This document shows positions 25,528 through 34,175 of a stretch of DNA of 64,000 nt, one piece after another. The translations under genes and the position numbers were made by a program. The notes below the pieces were generated by a model. That model saw only the letters and a program-made list of their open reading frames with translations. It was not told where the DNA came from and searched no databases. How positions within the stretch are numbered: position 1 is the first letter of the stretch; each line of letters starts with the position of its first letter. The DNA comes from Orlajensenia stereocauli. GTDB lineage: Bacteria; Actinomycetota; Actinomycetes; Actinomycetales; Microbacteriaceae. The stretch is from the NCBI RefSeq assembly GCF_039548895.1, contig NZ_JBCLVG010000001.1; one strand, given 5' to 3'.

Positions 25528-26523
25528 GTGAGAATCCTCGTCACCGGCGGAGCCGGGTTCATCGGCTCCAACTTCGTCCACCACGTGCTCGAGCACACCG
25601 ATCACACAGTGACTGTGCTCGACAAGCTCACCTACGCCGGTAACCGTGCCTCTCTCGACGGCCTGCCTGAAGACCGATTCGAGTTCGTCCAGGGTGACAT
25701 CACGGATGCCGCCGTCGTCGGCGAGCTGTTCGGCCGACACGATGCCGTCGTTCATTACGCCGCGGAGAGCCACAACGACAATTCGCTCGACGACCCTCGT
25801 CCGTTCCTCGACACCAACATCGTCGGCACCTACACGCTGCTCGAGGCTGCGCGCGTGCACGGAATCCGTTTCCACCACATCTCGACCGACGAGGTCTACG
25901 GCGACCTCGAGCTGGACGACCCCGCGCGCTTCACCGAGAACACGCCGTACAACCCGTCGAGCCCGTACTCCTCGACGAAGGCGGGCAGCGACCTGCTCGT
26001 GCGTGCGTGGGTGCGTTCATTCGGCGTGCAGGCGACGATCTCGAACTGCTCGAACAACTACGGCCCCTACCAGCATGTCGAGAAGTTCATCCCCCGGCAG
26101 ATCACGAACGTGCTGCGCGGCGAGCGACCCAAGCTCTACGGTGCCGGCGAGAACGTGCGCGACTGGATCCACGCCGACGACCACTCCTCCGCCGTGCTCA
26201 CCATCCTCGAGAAGGGCGAGATCGGCGAGACCTACCTCATCGGCGCCGACGGGGAGAAGAACAACAAGGACGTCGTCGAGCTCATCCTCACCGAGCTGGG
26301 CCAGCCGTCCGACGCCTACGATCACGTCATCGACCGTCCCGGCCACGACATGCGGTACGCGATCGACTCGAGCAAGCTGCGCACCGAGCTGGGATGGGCG
26401 CCGCGGTTCGGCGATTTCGAGACCGGTCTCGCCGAGACGATCGCGTGGTACCGCGACAACGAGGCGTGGTGGGCCCCGCAGAAGGACGCGACCGAGGCTC
26501 GCTACAAGTCGCAGGGTCAGTGA
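25528..26523 (+). CDS. rmlB: dTDP-glucose 4,6-dehydratase
   Basis: 331 residues, second enzyme of dTDP-L-rhamnose synthesis. NAD site TGGAGFIGSNFVHHV follows the first residues. The catalytic triad lies in HISTDEVYGDLELDD (Thr-Asp-Glu) and in YSSTKAGSD (Tyr, Lys). The substrate loops NCSNNYGPYQHVEKFIP and GAGENVRDWIHADDH are intact. The GTG at 25528 was preferred over a GTG at 25513 because the family N-terminus is MRILVTGG and AAGGA lies 7 bp upstream. rmlD follows after 4 bp. Confidence 0.97.
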   Translation: MRILVTGGAGFIGSNFVHHVLEHTDHTVTVLDKLTYAGNRASLDGLPEDRFEFVQGDITDAAVVGELFGRHDAVVHYAAESHNDNSLDDPRPFLDTNIVGTYTLLEAARVHGIRFHHISTDEVYGDLELDDPARFTENTPYNPSSPYSSTKAGSDLLVRAWVRSFGVQATISNCSNNYGPYQHVEKFIPRQITNVLRGERPKLYGAGENVRDWIHADDHSSAVLTILEKGEIGETYLIGADGEKNNKDVVELILTELGQPSDAYDHVIDRPGHDMRYAIDSSKLRTELGWAPRFGDFETGLAETIAWYRDNEAWWAPQKDATEARYKSQGQ

Positions 26524-26527
26524 TCCG

Positions 26528-27379
26528 ATGCGCTATCTGATCACTGGTGCAGCCGGGATGCTCGGACTCGACCTGCAGGACGCTCTCGCAGGGCGCGACG
26601 TCACGGCGCTCGGGCGTGCCGACCTCGACGTCACCGATCTGGACGCCGTGCGCAGTGCTGTCACAGGCCATGACGTCGTGATCAACGCGGCCGCCTACAC
26701 CAAGGTCGACGACGCCGAGTCGGACGAGGAGGCGGCCTACGCCGTGAATGCGACAGGCGCTGCGAATCTCGCCATGGCGGCGGCAGAGCAGGGCGCCCGC
26801 CTGGTTCAGGTCTCGACCGACTACGTCTTCGACGGCTCGGCCGCCTCGCCTTACGCCGAAGGGGAGCCGCACGACCCCATCTCGGCCTACGGGCGCACCA
26901 AGGCCGCAGGTGAGCGGCTGGCACTGGAGGCGAACCCCGACGGCACGTACATCGTGCGTACGGCCTGGCTCTACGGGGCCGGCGGGCCCAACTTCGCCAA
27001 GACGATGCTCGCCATCGCCGCAGGCCGCGACACCTGGTCGGTCGTCGACGACCAGGTCGGCCAGCCGACGTGGACCGGAGACCTCGCCCGCCAGATCGTG
27101 TTGCTCCTGGACTCCGACGCCCCGGCCGGCATCTACCACGGCACGAACTCCGGCAGCGCCAGCTGGTTCGACTTCGCCCAGGCCGTGCTGGAGGAGTCAG
27201 GACTCGATCCGCAGAGGATCACCCCGACCGACAGCTCTCAGTTCGTACGCCCCGCTCCACGCCCGGGATACTCCGTGCTCGGACACGACGGCTGGGCTCG
27301 TGTCGGCATCAGCCCCATGCGCGACTGGCGCGAAGCGCTTCACGGCGCCGTCGAGTCGGGCGCGCTCAGCTCATCATGA
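26528..27379 (+). CDS. rmlD: dTDP-4-dehydrorhamnose reductase
   Basis: 283 residues, last enzyme of dTDP-L-rhamnose synthesis, reducing the 4-keto group with NAD(P)H. It shows the Rossmann motif TGAAGMLGLDL, the block NAAAYTKVDDAE, the STDYVFDG motif, and the Tyr-x3-Lys pair in YGRTKAAGE. VRTAWLYG and DQVGQPTWTGDLA are also family blocks. The monofunctional length is normal. It follows rmlB after 4 bp and its TGA overlaps the ATG of the next glycosyltransferase (ATGA), so rhamnose donor synthesis and transfer are translationally linked. Confidence 0.97.
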   Translation: MRYLITGAAGMLGLDLQDALAGRDVTALGRADLDVTDLDAVRSAVTGHDVVINAAAYTKVDDAESDEEAAYAVNATGAANLAMAAAEQGARLVQVSTDYVFDGSAASPYAEGEPHDPISAYGRTKAAGERLALEANPDGTYIVRTAWLYGAGGPNFAKTMLAIAAGRDTWSVVDDQVGQPTWTGDLARQIVLLLDSDAPAGIYHGTNSGSASWFDFAQAVLEESGLDPQRITPTDSSQFVRPAPRPGYSVLGHDGWARVGISPMRDWREALHGAVESGALSSS

Positions 27380-28494
27380 CCACATTGCGCGTGGTGATGG
27401 ACGCACTCGTGGCGTCGCCGTCCGATGCGCTCGCACGCTATACGACCGAGCTCACCCGGGCCCTCATCGCGACCGCTCCCCAGGACTGCGATGTCGAGGG
27501 CATCACGTCGTCGACGACGAATGAGGTCGAGGCGCGGCTCACGAGCGCGCTCCCCGGGATATCGGCGGTCCACAGCGCGACACTGGGCAGCCGCGAACTC
27601 GCCATCGCGTGGCAGCTCGGCGTCGTCGGCTCGTCCGGGTCCGGTCTGGTTCACGCCCCCAGCCTGATGGCACCGCTCACCCGTCACCGCCGCGACAACG
27701 GCGACCAGATCTCCGTGACGGTGCACGATGTGTTCGCCTGGACCCGCCCGGAGTCGATCGGCGCGACATCCGTCGCGGGGACGAAGGCGCTGCTTCGGCG
27801 TGCACGCAAGCACGCCGATGCCGTCGTGGTACCGAGTCACGCCGTCGCAGAACAACTCGCCGAGATCAGCGACCTGGGTGACCGCATCCGAGTCATCCCC
27901 GGCGCCGGACGACCCATGCTGTCCGTCCCTTCAGACGGTGACGCCCGCGCACGTTCGCTGGGGCTCCCGTCGTCCTACATCGTGGCGTCGGGTTCGCTCG
28001 ACCCCAGGGAGGGCCTCGAGAGTCTCGCGACCGGACTGGCACGCAGCGGCCTGGGGGTCCCCCTCGTCGTGCTCGATGCCGGCGGGCCGGAGGCCCGACA
28101 GGACGCCCCGGAGGCGCTCCACTCCCCCGACGTGCTCTTCCTGGGCGACATCGACGACGCCGACCGCGCCATCGTGCTCTCCCGCTCGCAGCTGTTCGTA
28201 CTGCCGACGATCGACGACGGCTTCGGAGCCCCGCTCCTCGATGCGCTCCGACTCGGGATACCCGTGGTCCATTCGGATGCTCCAGCGCTCATCGAGCTCG
28301 CGGGCGATGCCGGAGTCTCCGTGGACCGTTCGGACCCCGAGATCTACCCGGATCGCCTGGCGTCGGCGATCGAGTCCCTGCTCGCCGACGACGAGCGACG
28401 GAGCCTGCTCGGGCTGACCGGCAGCGACCGCGCCCGCCTCTTCACCTGGCGTGACACCGGCGAGCGCCTCTGGCAGTTGCACGCCGACCTCTAG
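27376..28494 (+). CDS. Glycosyltransferase family 4
   Basis: 372 residues. The N-terminal acceptor domain includes LVHAPSLMAPLTR and VTVHDVFAWTRPES. The C-terminal donor domain includes YIVASGSLDPREG, VLFLGDIDD, the loop LFVLPTIDDGFGAPLLDALRLGIPVV and the acidic ISVD-type end. This is the mannosyl/rhamnosyl GT4 pattern with the E-x7-E motif altered to D-G-F-G-A-P-L-L-D. It starts inside the rmlD stop codon, so it is likely to use dTDP-rhamnose; that is an inference from coupling. It ends 15 bp from the convergent DUF616-like gene. Confidence 0.88.
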   Translation: MTTLRVVMDALVASPSDALARYTTELTRALIATAPQDCDVEGITSSTTNEVEARLTSALPGISAVHSATLGSRELAIAWQLGVVGSSGSGLVHAPSLMAPLTRHRRDNGDQISVTVHDVFAWTRPESIGATSVAGTKALLRRARKHADAVVVPSHAVAEQLAEISDLGDRIRVIPGAGRPMLSVPSDGDARARSLGLPSSYIVASGSLDPREGLESLATGLARSGLGVPLVVLDAGGPEARQDAPEALHSPDVLFLGDIDDADRAIVLSRSQLFVLPTIDDGFGAPLLDALRLGIPVVHSDAPALIELAGDAGVSVDRSDPEIYPDRLASAIESLLADDERRSLLGLTGSDRARLFTWRDTGERLWQLHADL

Positions 28495-28509
28495 TCGCCC
28501 GCGTTCCTG

Positions 28510-29538
28510 TCAGCCGCGTCGCACCCAGCGCGAGACACGTCTCAGGGGTGCGGTCAATCGCCACGATGTGCTCGCCTTCAATGCCGCGTTCTGGTCTCGC
28601 AATCCGTCAGCCTCCTCCGCTGCGGATCGCGCCCGGTGAAGCGCGGCATCGCGGTCCCCCTCCAGGGCTGCCCGCTCCGCCCTGAGCCCGCGGATCTCGA
28701 GGTCGCGTTCGGCCGCCCGAGCCGTCGCTCCCGCAACCTCGCTGGCCAGCGCCTCCCGGACTCGCAGTCCCTCGGCCGCCGCGACGCCGGCCTTCTCCAG
28801 GCGCTCCCGAAGGCGTCTCATCTCGAGCACGAGACTGGCGGACGTCGGCCCCACGAAGCGGCCGCCGCCCTCGGGCCGCCCGGAGTCCACCGGCCAGCGA
28901 TGCCAGGGCGATTCGTGGGCGGTCAGGTCGATCCCTGCGACCGCGATCTCCGTCGAGTCCAATGCCAGATTGACAGAGAGCTGGTCCCGGCGCGAGTACC
29001 GGAGCACGTGATCGGCCCAGATGCGCATACGCGAGTCGAGGGCATCACCAGTGCGGCGAGCCAGGATCGCGGTCCAGTACGGACGTTGCAGGAGGATCTC
29101 TGATGCCGTCCGCCCATAGGCGCTGAGCTGCTCGCGCACCGGGGCGGCATCATCCAGTCCGAGCGCGAGCACCTGGGTGAACTCGTCGGCGACCGAGTCG
29201 CGATAGTCGTGGAGCGGGAGGGCGATGTCGGTCGCCGGTTCGCTCAGCCATGCGTCGAGCAGGGCGCCGGGCGCCACTCGCAGCTCGACGGTGTTGTCGA
29301 TGTAGAGCGACTCGTCGAACGTTCCGAGCGCCGGATGCCCGCAGATCTTCAGCAGCCGCTGGCTCCGCACTGGGTCATCGGGGAACTCCGGCGCGACCTG
29401 GTGAACAGTCCAGGTGCGGCTGGTCAGGTGCGCATCGTCGGTCAGGAGGATGGCCTCGACGTCGCCGAGGTCCACGTCGTCGAGCTCGTTCAGCGACTCG
29501 TACCCGCCGAGGAGCACGCGATAGACGATCCGTCTCAC
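28510..29538 (-). CDS. DUF616/TOD1-like putative glycosyltransferase with coiled coil and SxSW..TxPLR tail
   Basis: 342 residues from a GTG overlapping the FkbM stop (GTGA). Residues 1-200 resemble the DUF616 (TOD1/MUCI70) family: YRVLLGGYESLNEL, ILLTDD, QRLLKICGHP and SLYIDNTVEL are in the expected order. Residues about 235-320 are a long heptad-rich coiled coil (LRERLEKAGVAAAEGLRVRE and on). The last 20 residues are STSWRLTAPLR plus a basic end. It has no membrane segment. The assignment as a glycosyltransferase rests on pattern similarity only. With its FkbM neighbour it may work at the growing end of the glycan. Confidence 0.7.
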   Translation of the reverse strand: MRRIVYRVLLGGYESLNELDDVDLGDVEAILLTDDAHLTSRTWTVHQVAPEFPDDPVRSQRLLKICGHPALGTFDESLYIDNTVELRVAPGALLDAWLSEPATDIALPLHDYRDSVADEFTQVLALGLDDAAPVREQLSAYGRTASEILLQRPYWTAILARRTGDALDSRMRIWADHVLRYSRRDQLSVNLALDSTEIAVAGIDLTAHESPWHRWPVDSGRPEGGGRFVGPTSASLVLEMRRLRERLEKAGVAAAEGLRVREALASEVAGATARAAERDLEIRGLRAERAALEGDRDAALHRARSAAEEADGLRDQNAALKASTSWRLTAPLRRVSRWVRRG

Positions 29539-30659
29539 CGGCGACCTCGCGGGGATACCCGCCCGATCGTCGCAGTAAGGGCGCGCAGCGGACGCGTCAA
29601 CCAGTAGGAGCGGCTCCCGAGCCAGGCCGCACGTTCACCACGCAACGCCTCGAGCTCGGCCCGGACCGCAGCAGCCTCGAGCTGTTCTCGGTCCGACTCG
29701 GCCGCCAGTGTCTCCACTTGGGCGCGGAGTTGGGCGAGCTGGTGGTCCCTGCTGCCGAGGGCACCGGCCTGACGTTCGATCGTGGCATCGCGCTCGGAGA
29801 GCGAACGTGTGCGGTCCTCGAGGACCCCCATCAGCAGGAGCGCGTCGGAGCCCGTCGGTTCTCCGTACGCGTCGATCGCTGCCGAGTGACGTTCCGCTCG
29901 GGGAACGAGGACGGCGTCCTGCGGGTAGATCCACCGGGAATCGAGGATCCGTTCGGCGACGGCGTCCTCGTCGGGCAATCTGAGGAGCCCACCCGTCGTC
30001 CGATCGAAGACGTGGATGGTCCATCGGTCGCGCAGGCCCAGGAGCGTCTCCCTCGGCATGTGGAGGATCTCGATCATGACCACGGCATGGGCGAGGCGGT
30101 CGAAGAACGCGATCCCCCCGTCGAGGACGAGCTGTTCGCGGCCTTCGACGTCGATCTTGATGCACGCCGACTTGCCGGCCGAGTCTCCGATCGCAGCAGA
30201 CAGGGTCGTGACGCGCACCTCCGTGATGGCGACGTCGTGCGATGCCGCCGTCGCCTCCAGATCGTCCCCCAGTCGCGAAGAGCCCGACCACGACAGGTCG
30301 TCGGCGAAGTCCTCGGCCTCGCTCTCGTGGTCGGCGACAGCCGCTTCCACCAGCTCGACCGCCCACGGCAGTTCGTCGATGGTGCGCCTCAGAAAGGGCA
30401 GGATCCGCGAGTTCGGTTCGAAGGCGACCACGCGACCGACGGACGAGAGATCGACCGAAGAGATCATCTCGCCGTAGTTGCAGCCCACGTCCACCACGAT
30501 GTCCCAGGTCTGCAATCCGACCAGGGTCTCCCAGAGGCGGTGGGAATCGACGTTGAACGCACCGTCCGTCTTCACGAGCGTCTGTCCCCGCGCGTCACTC
30601 GGATCCACCGCGATCGGGTACCCGATCCGAGAGGTGATCCACGCCACGTCGCCTGTCAT
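29535..30659 (-). CDS. FkbM-family methyltransferase with coiled coil and S-x-S-Y-W tail
   Basis: 374 residues. The FkbM core has DIVVDVGCNYGEMISSV (motif I), VVAFEPNSRILPFLRRTI and CIKIDVEGREQLVLDGG. These are the family blocks for SAM binding and the K-x-D-x-E-G-x-E signature. From about residue 275 to 345 a coiled coil (RSLSERDATIERQAGALGSR) follows, then SRSYWLTRPLRALTATIGR and a basic end, the third copy of the tail. It probably O-methylates a sugar of the surface polymer. The next gene overlaps its stop by 4 bp. The upstream gap to the LCP gene is 74 bp. Confidence 0.85.
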   Translation of the reverse strand: MTGDVAWITSRIGYPIAVDPSDARGQTLVKTDGAFNVDSHRLWETLVGLQTWDIVVDVGCNYGEMISSVDLSSVGRVVAFEPNSRILPFLRRTIDELPWAVELVEAAVADHESEAEDFADDLSWSGSSRLGDDLEATAASHDVAITEVRVTTLSAAIGDSAGKSACIKIDVEGREQLVLDGGIAFFDRLAHAVVMIEILHMPRETLLGLRDRWTIHVFDRTTGGLLRLPDEDAVAERILDSRWIYPQDAVLVPRAERHSAAIDAYGEPTGSDALLLMGVLEDRTRSLSERDATIERQAGALGSRDHQLAQLRAQVETLAAESDREQLEAAAVRAELEALRGERAAWLGSRSYWLTRPLRALTATIGRVSPRGRR

Positions 30660-30733
30660 GGGCAGAGCCGTTCGAGATTCTCCATGGGAGTGTCCTCTTT
30701 CGTCATCGTCGACCTTCGGTGCGATCCCACCGA

Positions 30734-32110
30734 TCAGCCGGTGGGCTGCTCCGTCGGCTCGGGGCTGGGTGGGAAGACCGCTGTCTTCACAGTCTGCTGG
30801 ATCCAGCCGTAGTCGGGCTCAGTGGGGTCTACGTCCGGCGGCACCATCTCGAGGTTGGTCACCGGCAGTTCCTTGGTCTTCGACGCCAGGTCGACGAAGT
30901 ACCCCAGCATGCTCTGCGGGATGTCCGTCTTCACGACCTGGGCCCCGGCCGAGGCGATGCCCTGGAACTTGGCGAGCACGTTGGCAGGATTGAACTGCTT
31001 CAGGACGGCGTCCTGAAGTTGGCGCTGGCGCTGCATGCGGTCGTAATCGCTGGAGCCGTGGCGCGAACGTGCGTACCACGTGGCGTGGTAGCCGTCCATG
31101 TGCTGCATCCCGGGCTCGAACCACTCGGCGACACCGTTCAACTCCTCGTCACCGCCCAGCGGAACCCGATCGGTCACCTGGATGTCGACGCCCCCGAGGG
31201 CGTCGATCAGGTCCGAGAAGCCCTGCATGTCGATCAGCACGAAGTACTGGATCGGCAGGCCGGTGATGCCCTCCGCCGCGTCGCGCATGGCCTCGATGCC
31301 GGGCTCGCTGCCGAGGGCCGCGGCGTCCGGGTACATCTCGGGACTCTTGAGCTCCACCTCGGTGTAGATCGAGTTCAGCTGACAGACGTCCACGTCGCAG
31401 ACATCGTCGTAGCCGTATCCGTCCGGGTACTTGTCGGCCATCGGTCCCGGCGAGAACGGAGCGTACTGGAGGTCGCGGGGAAGACCGACCATGACGGCCT
31501 TGCCCGTCGTCGAGTCGATGCTCACGACCGAGATGCTGTCGGGCCTGAGACCATCGCGGTCAGGTCCTGCGTCGCCGCCCAGGAGCAGGATGTTGTACTT
31601 GCCGTCGATGGGCGGGACGCTCGGACCGGCCTGGAACACCGTCGAGAGGAATCCGCTCGCCGAAGTGGCGAGATAGGCGCCGTAGCCGGCTCCCACGCTC
31701 AGGAAGAGCATCAGGACCGCCGTCAGGCCTCCGATCCAGGCACGTGCCGACGGCGCAGTGCGGACGAGGCGGACGAGGCGCAGCGTGTCGAGGCCGAGGA
31801 TCACCCACACGACCGCGTAGAACACGAGGACGATCGCGATGACCCAGAGCGTGAGCGATGTGCTGAACATCGTGTACACGGCCGTGCGAGCGATGAACCA
31901 CCCGACGGCGAGCAGCGCGACGATACCCCACAGGATGAAGGTGGTGACGAGGCCGAAGCGCCCGAGGCGTCGGCTGCCGGCGAGGACCTGCGGCGATCCG
32001 GGGAGCAGGAAGTTGAGCACGACCAGCCACCAGGCGCGGCGAGTCATCACCTCGGAGGATGTGGTGTTCGGGTAGCGGATCGGACTCGCCACGGATGTCA
32101 TGGTGCTCAT
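30734..32110 (-). CDS. LytR-CpsA-Psr (LCP) family glycopolymer transferase
   Basis: 458 residues. Four N-terminal membrane segments lie between residues 25 and 150, then an extracytoplasmic LCP domain from about 168: YNILLLGGDAG, DSISVVSID, VGLPRDLQY, and the Arg-rich active-site block YARSRHGSSDYDRMQRQRQ. LCP enzymes move lipid-linked glycopolymers onto peptidoglycan, so this is the likely attachment enzyme for the glycan made in the left part. The ATG overlaps the purE stop (ATGA), making it the last gene of the purK run. M. tuberculosis has an LCP gene in the same neighbourhood. Confidence 0.94.
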   Translation of the reverse strand: MSTMTSVASPIRYPNTTSSEVMTRRAWWLVVLNFLLPGSPQVLAGSRRLGRFGLVTTFILWGIVALLAVGWFIARTAVYTMFSTSLTLWVIAIVLVFYAVVWVILGLDTLRLVRLVRTAPSARAWIGGLTAVLMLFLSVGAGYGAYLATSASGFLSTVFQAGPSVPPIDGKYNILLLGGDAGPDRDGLRPDSISVVSIDSTTGKAVMVGLPRDLQYAPFSPGPMADKYPDGYGYDDVCDVDVCQLNSIYTEVELKSPEMYPDAAALGSEPGIEAMRDAAEGITGLPIQYFVLIDMQGFSDLIDALGGVDIQVTDRVPLGGDEELNGVAEWFEPGMQHMDGYHATWYARSRHGSSDYDRMQRQRQLQDAVLKQFNPANVLAKFQGIASAGAQVVKTDIPQSMLGYFVDLASKTKELPVTNLEMVPPDVDPTEPDYGWIQQTVKTAVFPPSPEPTEQPTG

Positions 32111-32622
32111 AGCTGGGACTGCAGGTCCGTGTTCTTCTTCTCCACGAGGGCGGCGAGGTCGTCAGCGTAGGCGGCGAGCTTGTCAGCGAGAGCATCATCG
32201 GCTGTCGCGAGGATCTTCACGGCGAGAAGCGCGGCGTTCTTCGCCCCGCCGATGGACACCGTCGCCACAGGGACACCGGCCGGCATCTGCACGATCGAGA
32301 GCAGGGAGTCCAGTCCGTCCAGCCTGCTGAGCGGCACGGGCACCCCGACGACGGGGAGCACCGTGACGGAGGCGAGCATGCCGGGCAGGTGGGCGGCTCC
32401 GCCTGCACCCGCAATGATGACCTTGAGGCCGCGCGCGTGAGCATCAGTGCCGTAGTCGATCATCTTGCGCGGGGTGCGGTGCGCCGAGACGACCTGCACC
32501 TCGAAGGGCACGCCGAACTCGCGCAGTGTCTGCGCGGCATCGCTCATCACCGACCAGTCCGAGTCTGATCCCATGACGATGCCGACGACAGGGGGCGCTT
32601 CGGGATTGGGCATGGGTTCCAT
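32107..32622 (-). CDS. purE: N5-carboxyaminoimidazole ribonucleotide mutase
   Basis: 171 residues, class I PurE, converting N5-CAIR to CAIR in purine synthesis. MGSDSDWSVM binds the phosphate, SAHRTP carries the active-site His, and AGAGGAAHLPGM is the second conserved loop. Length is normal. An in-frame ATG at 32613 is an equal alternative start. It lies 8 bp after a GT-C membrane-protein gene and overlaps the LCP gene. Its partner purK is two genes upstream. Confidence 0.97.
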   Translation of the reverse strand: MEPMPNPEAPPVVGIVMGSDSDWSVMSDAAQTLREFGVPFEVQVVSAHRTPRKMIDYGTDAHARGLKVIIAGAGGAAHLPGMLASVTVLPVVGVPVPLSRLDGLDSLLSIVQMPAGVPVATVSIGGAKNAALLAVKILATADDALADKLAAYADDLAALVEKKNTDLQSQL

Positions 32623-32630
32623 GCTAGGTC

Positions 32631-34172
32631 TCAGATCTGGGAGATCGCCGCAGTGGCACGCGCGCCGTCGACGGTTGTTTCGGGCCGAGGCACGCTCGAC
32701 TCGGTCTCGGGCTCATCTCCGTTCCCCACGACGCCCGTCCCGATGCCCCGGATGCCGCGATCTCGCCATTCCTCGTGGTGCCCGACCGCGAACAGTGCGA
32801 TCACGCTGACGGCCGCGACAGCCGAGACCAGGAAGGCGACCCGGGTGAACCCCGAAGCCCACGCCGAACTCGTCGCGTAGTCCACGTGGATGGTCGTCCG
32901 GTACACGAGGAACGCGAAGCTCACCCACAGCCCGGTGAGCACGCTCGCCCCCCGCCTCCAGGTGGTCAGCCCGTAGGCCACGATCGGGGCGATGATCGGA
33001 ACCAGCGGAAGCGTGTAGCGCGTGTTCGCCCCTCCGCCCCCGGCGACGTACTGCACCTGCAGCAGAAGGGTGGCCGCGAACACACCCAGCAGCATCAGAC
33101 CGATCCAGACCTCCGCCCGGTGGACCGAGCGCGCACGGACCATCCGCCGGATCGCCCAGACGGCGCCCGTCGCCGCCAACAGCACCGGAACGAGGAGAAG
33201 CACCCAGTGGTCGAGCCACCCGCGCGGCAGGTTGTAGCGGTACAGGGAGAACAGGCCGCCCCAGAACTCGGGGTCGAGGACGACGTCGCTGACGGCCCGG
33301 ACTCGGCGGCCCAAGTGCTCCTGGGACCATTCGGGATGACCCCCCGACACGTTTCCGGTCAAAGCGATGTTCCTCAGGTAGAACCACCCCGAGGCCAGCA
33401 CCGCCGCCCCGCCCACGATCGCGGCCGATGCGATGCGGACAGCCCACGCCCGGGGCCAGCGATGCGTGGACGGCGCCACGATGATCGCGGCGACGATCGC
33501 CACGACGAAGACGCCGAACGACAGTCGACTGAGCATGCCACCGGCCGCCACGAGGGCCAGGCCGGCGACGAGCCACGGCCGGAGCCCGTCCCGGATCACT
33601 GTCGCCGCCAGCCCCAGCGCGAGTGCGGCGAAGACCACGGTGATCAGGTCGTTGTAGATCGCGCCTCCGACCAGGACGATCATGCCCATCATTCCGGCGG
33701 TGATGGAGGAGACGGCCGCCACGGCCGGGTTCCGCGGCCACATCCGACGCGCCGCCCACCACACGCAGAAGACGACCGCTCCCGCGATGACGGCATTCAC
33801 GGATCGGCCGGCCATCACGGCCGCGAAGTAGTGCCCACCGTCGATCAGCGGACCGACGATGGGCGCCATGATCGCGTAGAAGAGCGGCGGATGCTGCGCC
33901 ACCCACTGGACTGGCGGACTGTCTCCGAATGGGGGCGCGATGACGACGCCGTCCTCGAAGACGGGAAGATGCCCGTGCCAGAGCTGGTAGGCGTAGTCGA
34001 GGTGGCCCGTTTCGTCCGCCGTCACCAGCGGTGGTGATCCGAACCCCTTCGCCACTCCGGCAGCGACGACGAAGAGCACGGAGGCGAGCATCACGTACAT
34101 GTACCAGCGGAGCGCCGCCGGGCGGGCCCCGTCCGAGGGCATGCGTGCGCTCGGGATGTCAGTCGTCGTCAT
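32631..34172 (-). CDS. GT-C type multi-spanning membrane glycosyltransferase candidate
   Basis: 513 residues and about eleven membrane helices. The first periplasmic loop has VTADETGHLDYAYQLWHGHLP, an acidic D-E-x-G-H motif characteristic of GT-C/DUF2142-type enzymes that use polyprenyl-phosphate sugars. A second loop reads WVAQHPPLFYAIMAP, the H-P-P-L motif of the same fold. The C-terminus is a 50-residue charged cytoplasmic tail. It sits between purK (3 bp upstream) and purE (8 bp downstream). By context it helps glycosylate the wall polymer attached by the LCP protein; the sugar is unknown. Confidence 0.8.
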   Translation of the reverse strand: MTTTDIPSARMPSDGARPAALRWYMYVMLASVLFVVAAGVAKGFGSPPLVTADETGHLDYAYQLWHGHLPVFEDGVVIAPPFGDSPPVQWVAQHPPLFYAIMAPIVGPLIDGGHYFAAVMAGRSVNAVIAGAVVFCVWWAARRMWPRNPAVAAVSSITAGMMGMIVLVGGAIYNDLITVVFAALALGLAATVIRDGLRPWLVAGLALVAAGGMLSRLSFGVFVVAIVAAIIVAPSTHRWPRAWAVRIASAAIVGGAAVLASGWFYLRNIALTGNVSGGHPEWSQEHLGRRVRAVSDVVLDPEFWGGLFSLYRYNLPRGWLDHWVLLLVPVLLAATGAVWAIRRMVRARSVHRAEVWIGLMLLGVFAATLLLQVQYVAGGGGANTRYTLPLVPIIAPIVAYGLTTWRRGASVLTGLWVSFAFLVYRTTIHVDYATSSAWASGFTRVAFLVSAVAAVSVIALFAVGHHEEWRDRGIRGIGTGVVGNGDEPETESSVPRPETTVDGARATAAISQI

Positions 34173-34175
34173 GGC

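Noticed and set aside
25646..26527. Open frame continuing upstream from rmlD through rmlB in another frame
   Set aside because: The extra N-terminal part is Ser/Arg/Thr-rich nonsense over rmlB; the RmlD motif starts right at ATG 26528.
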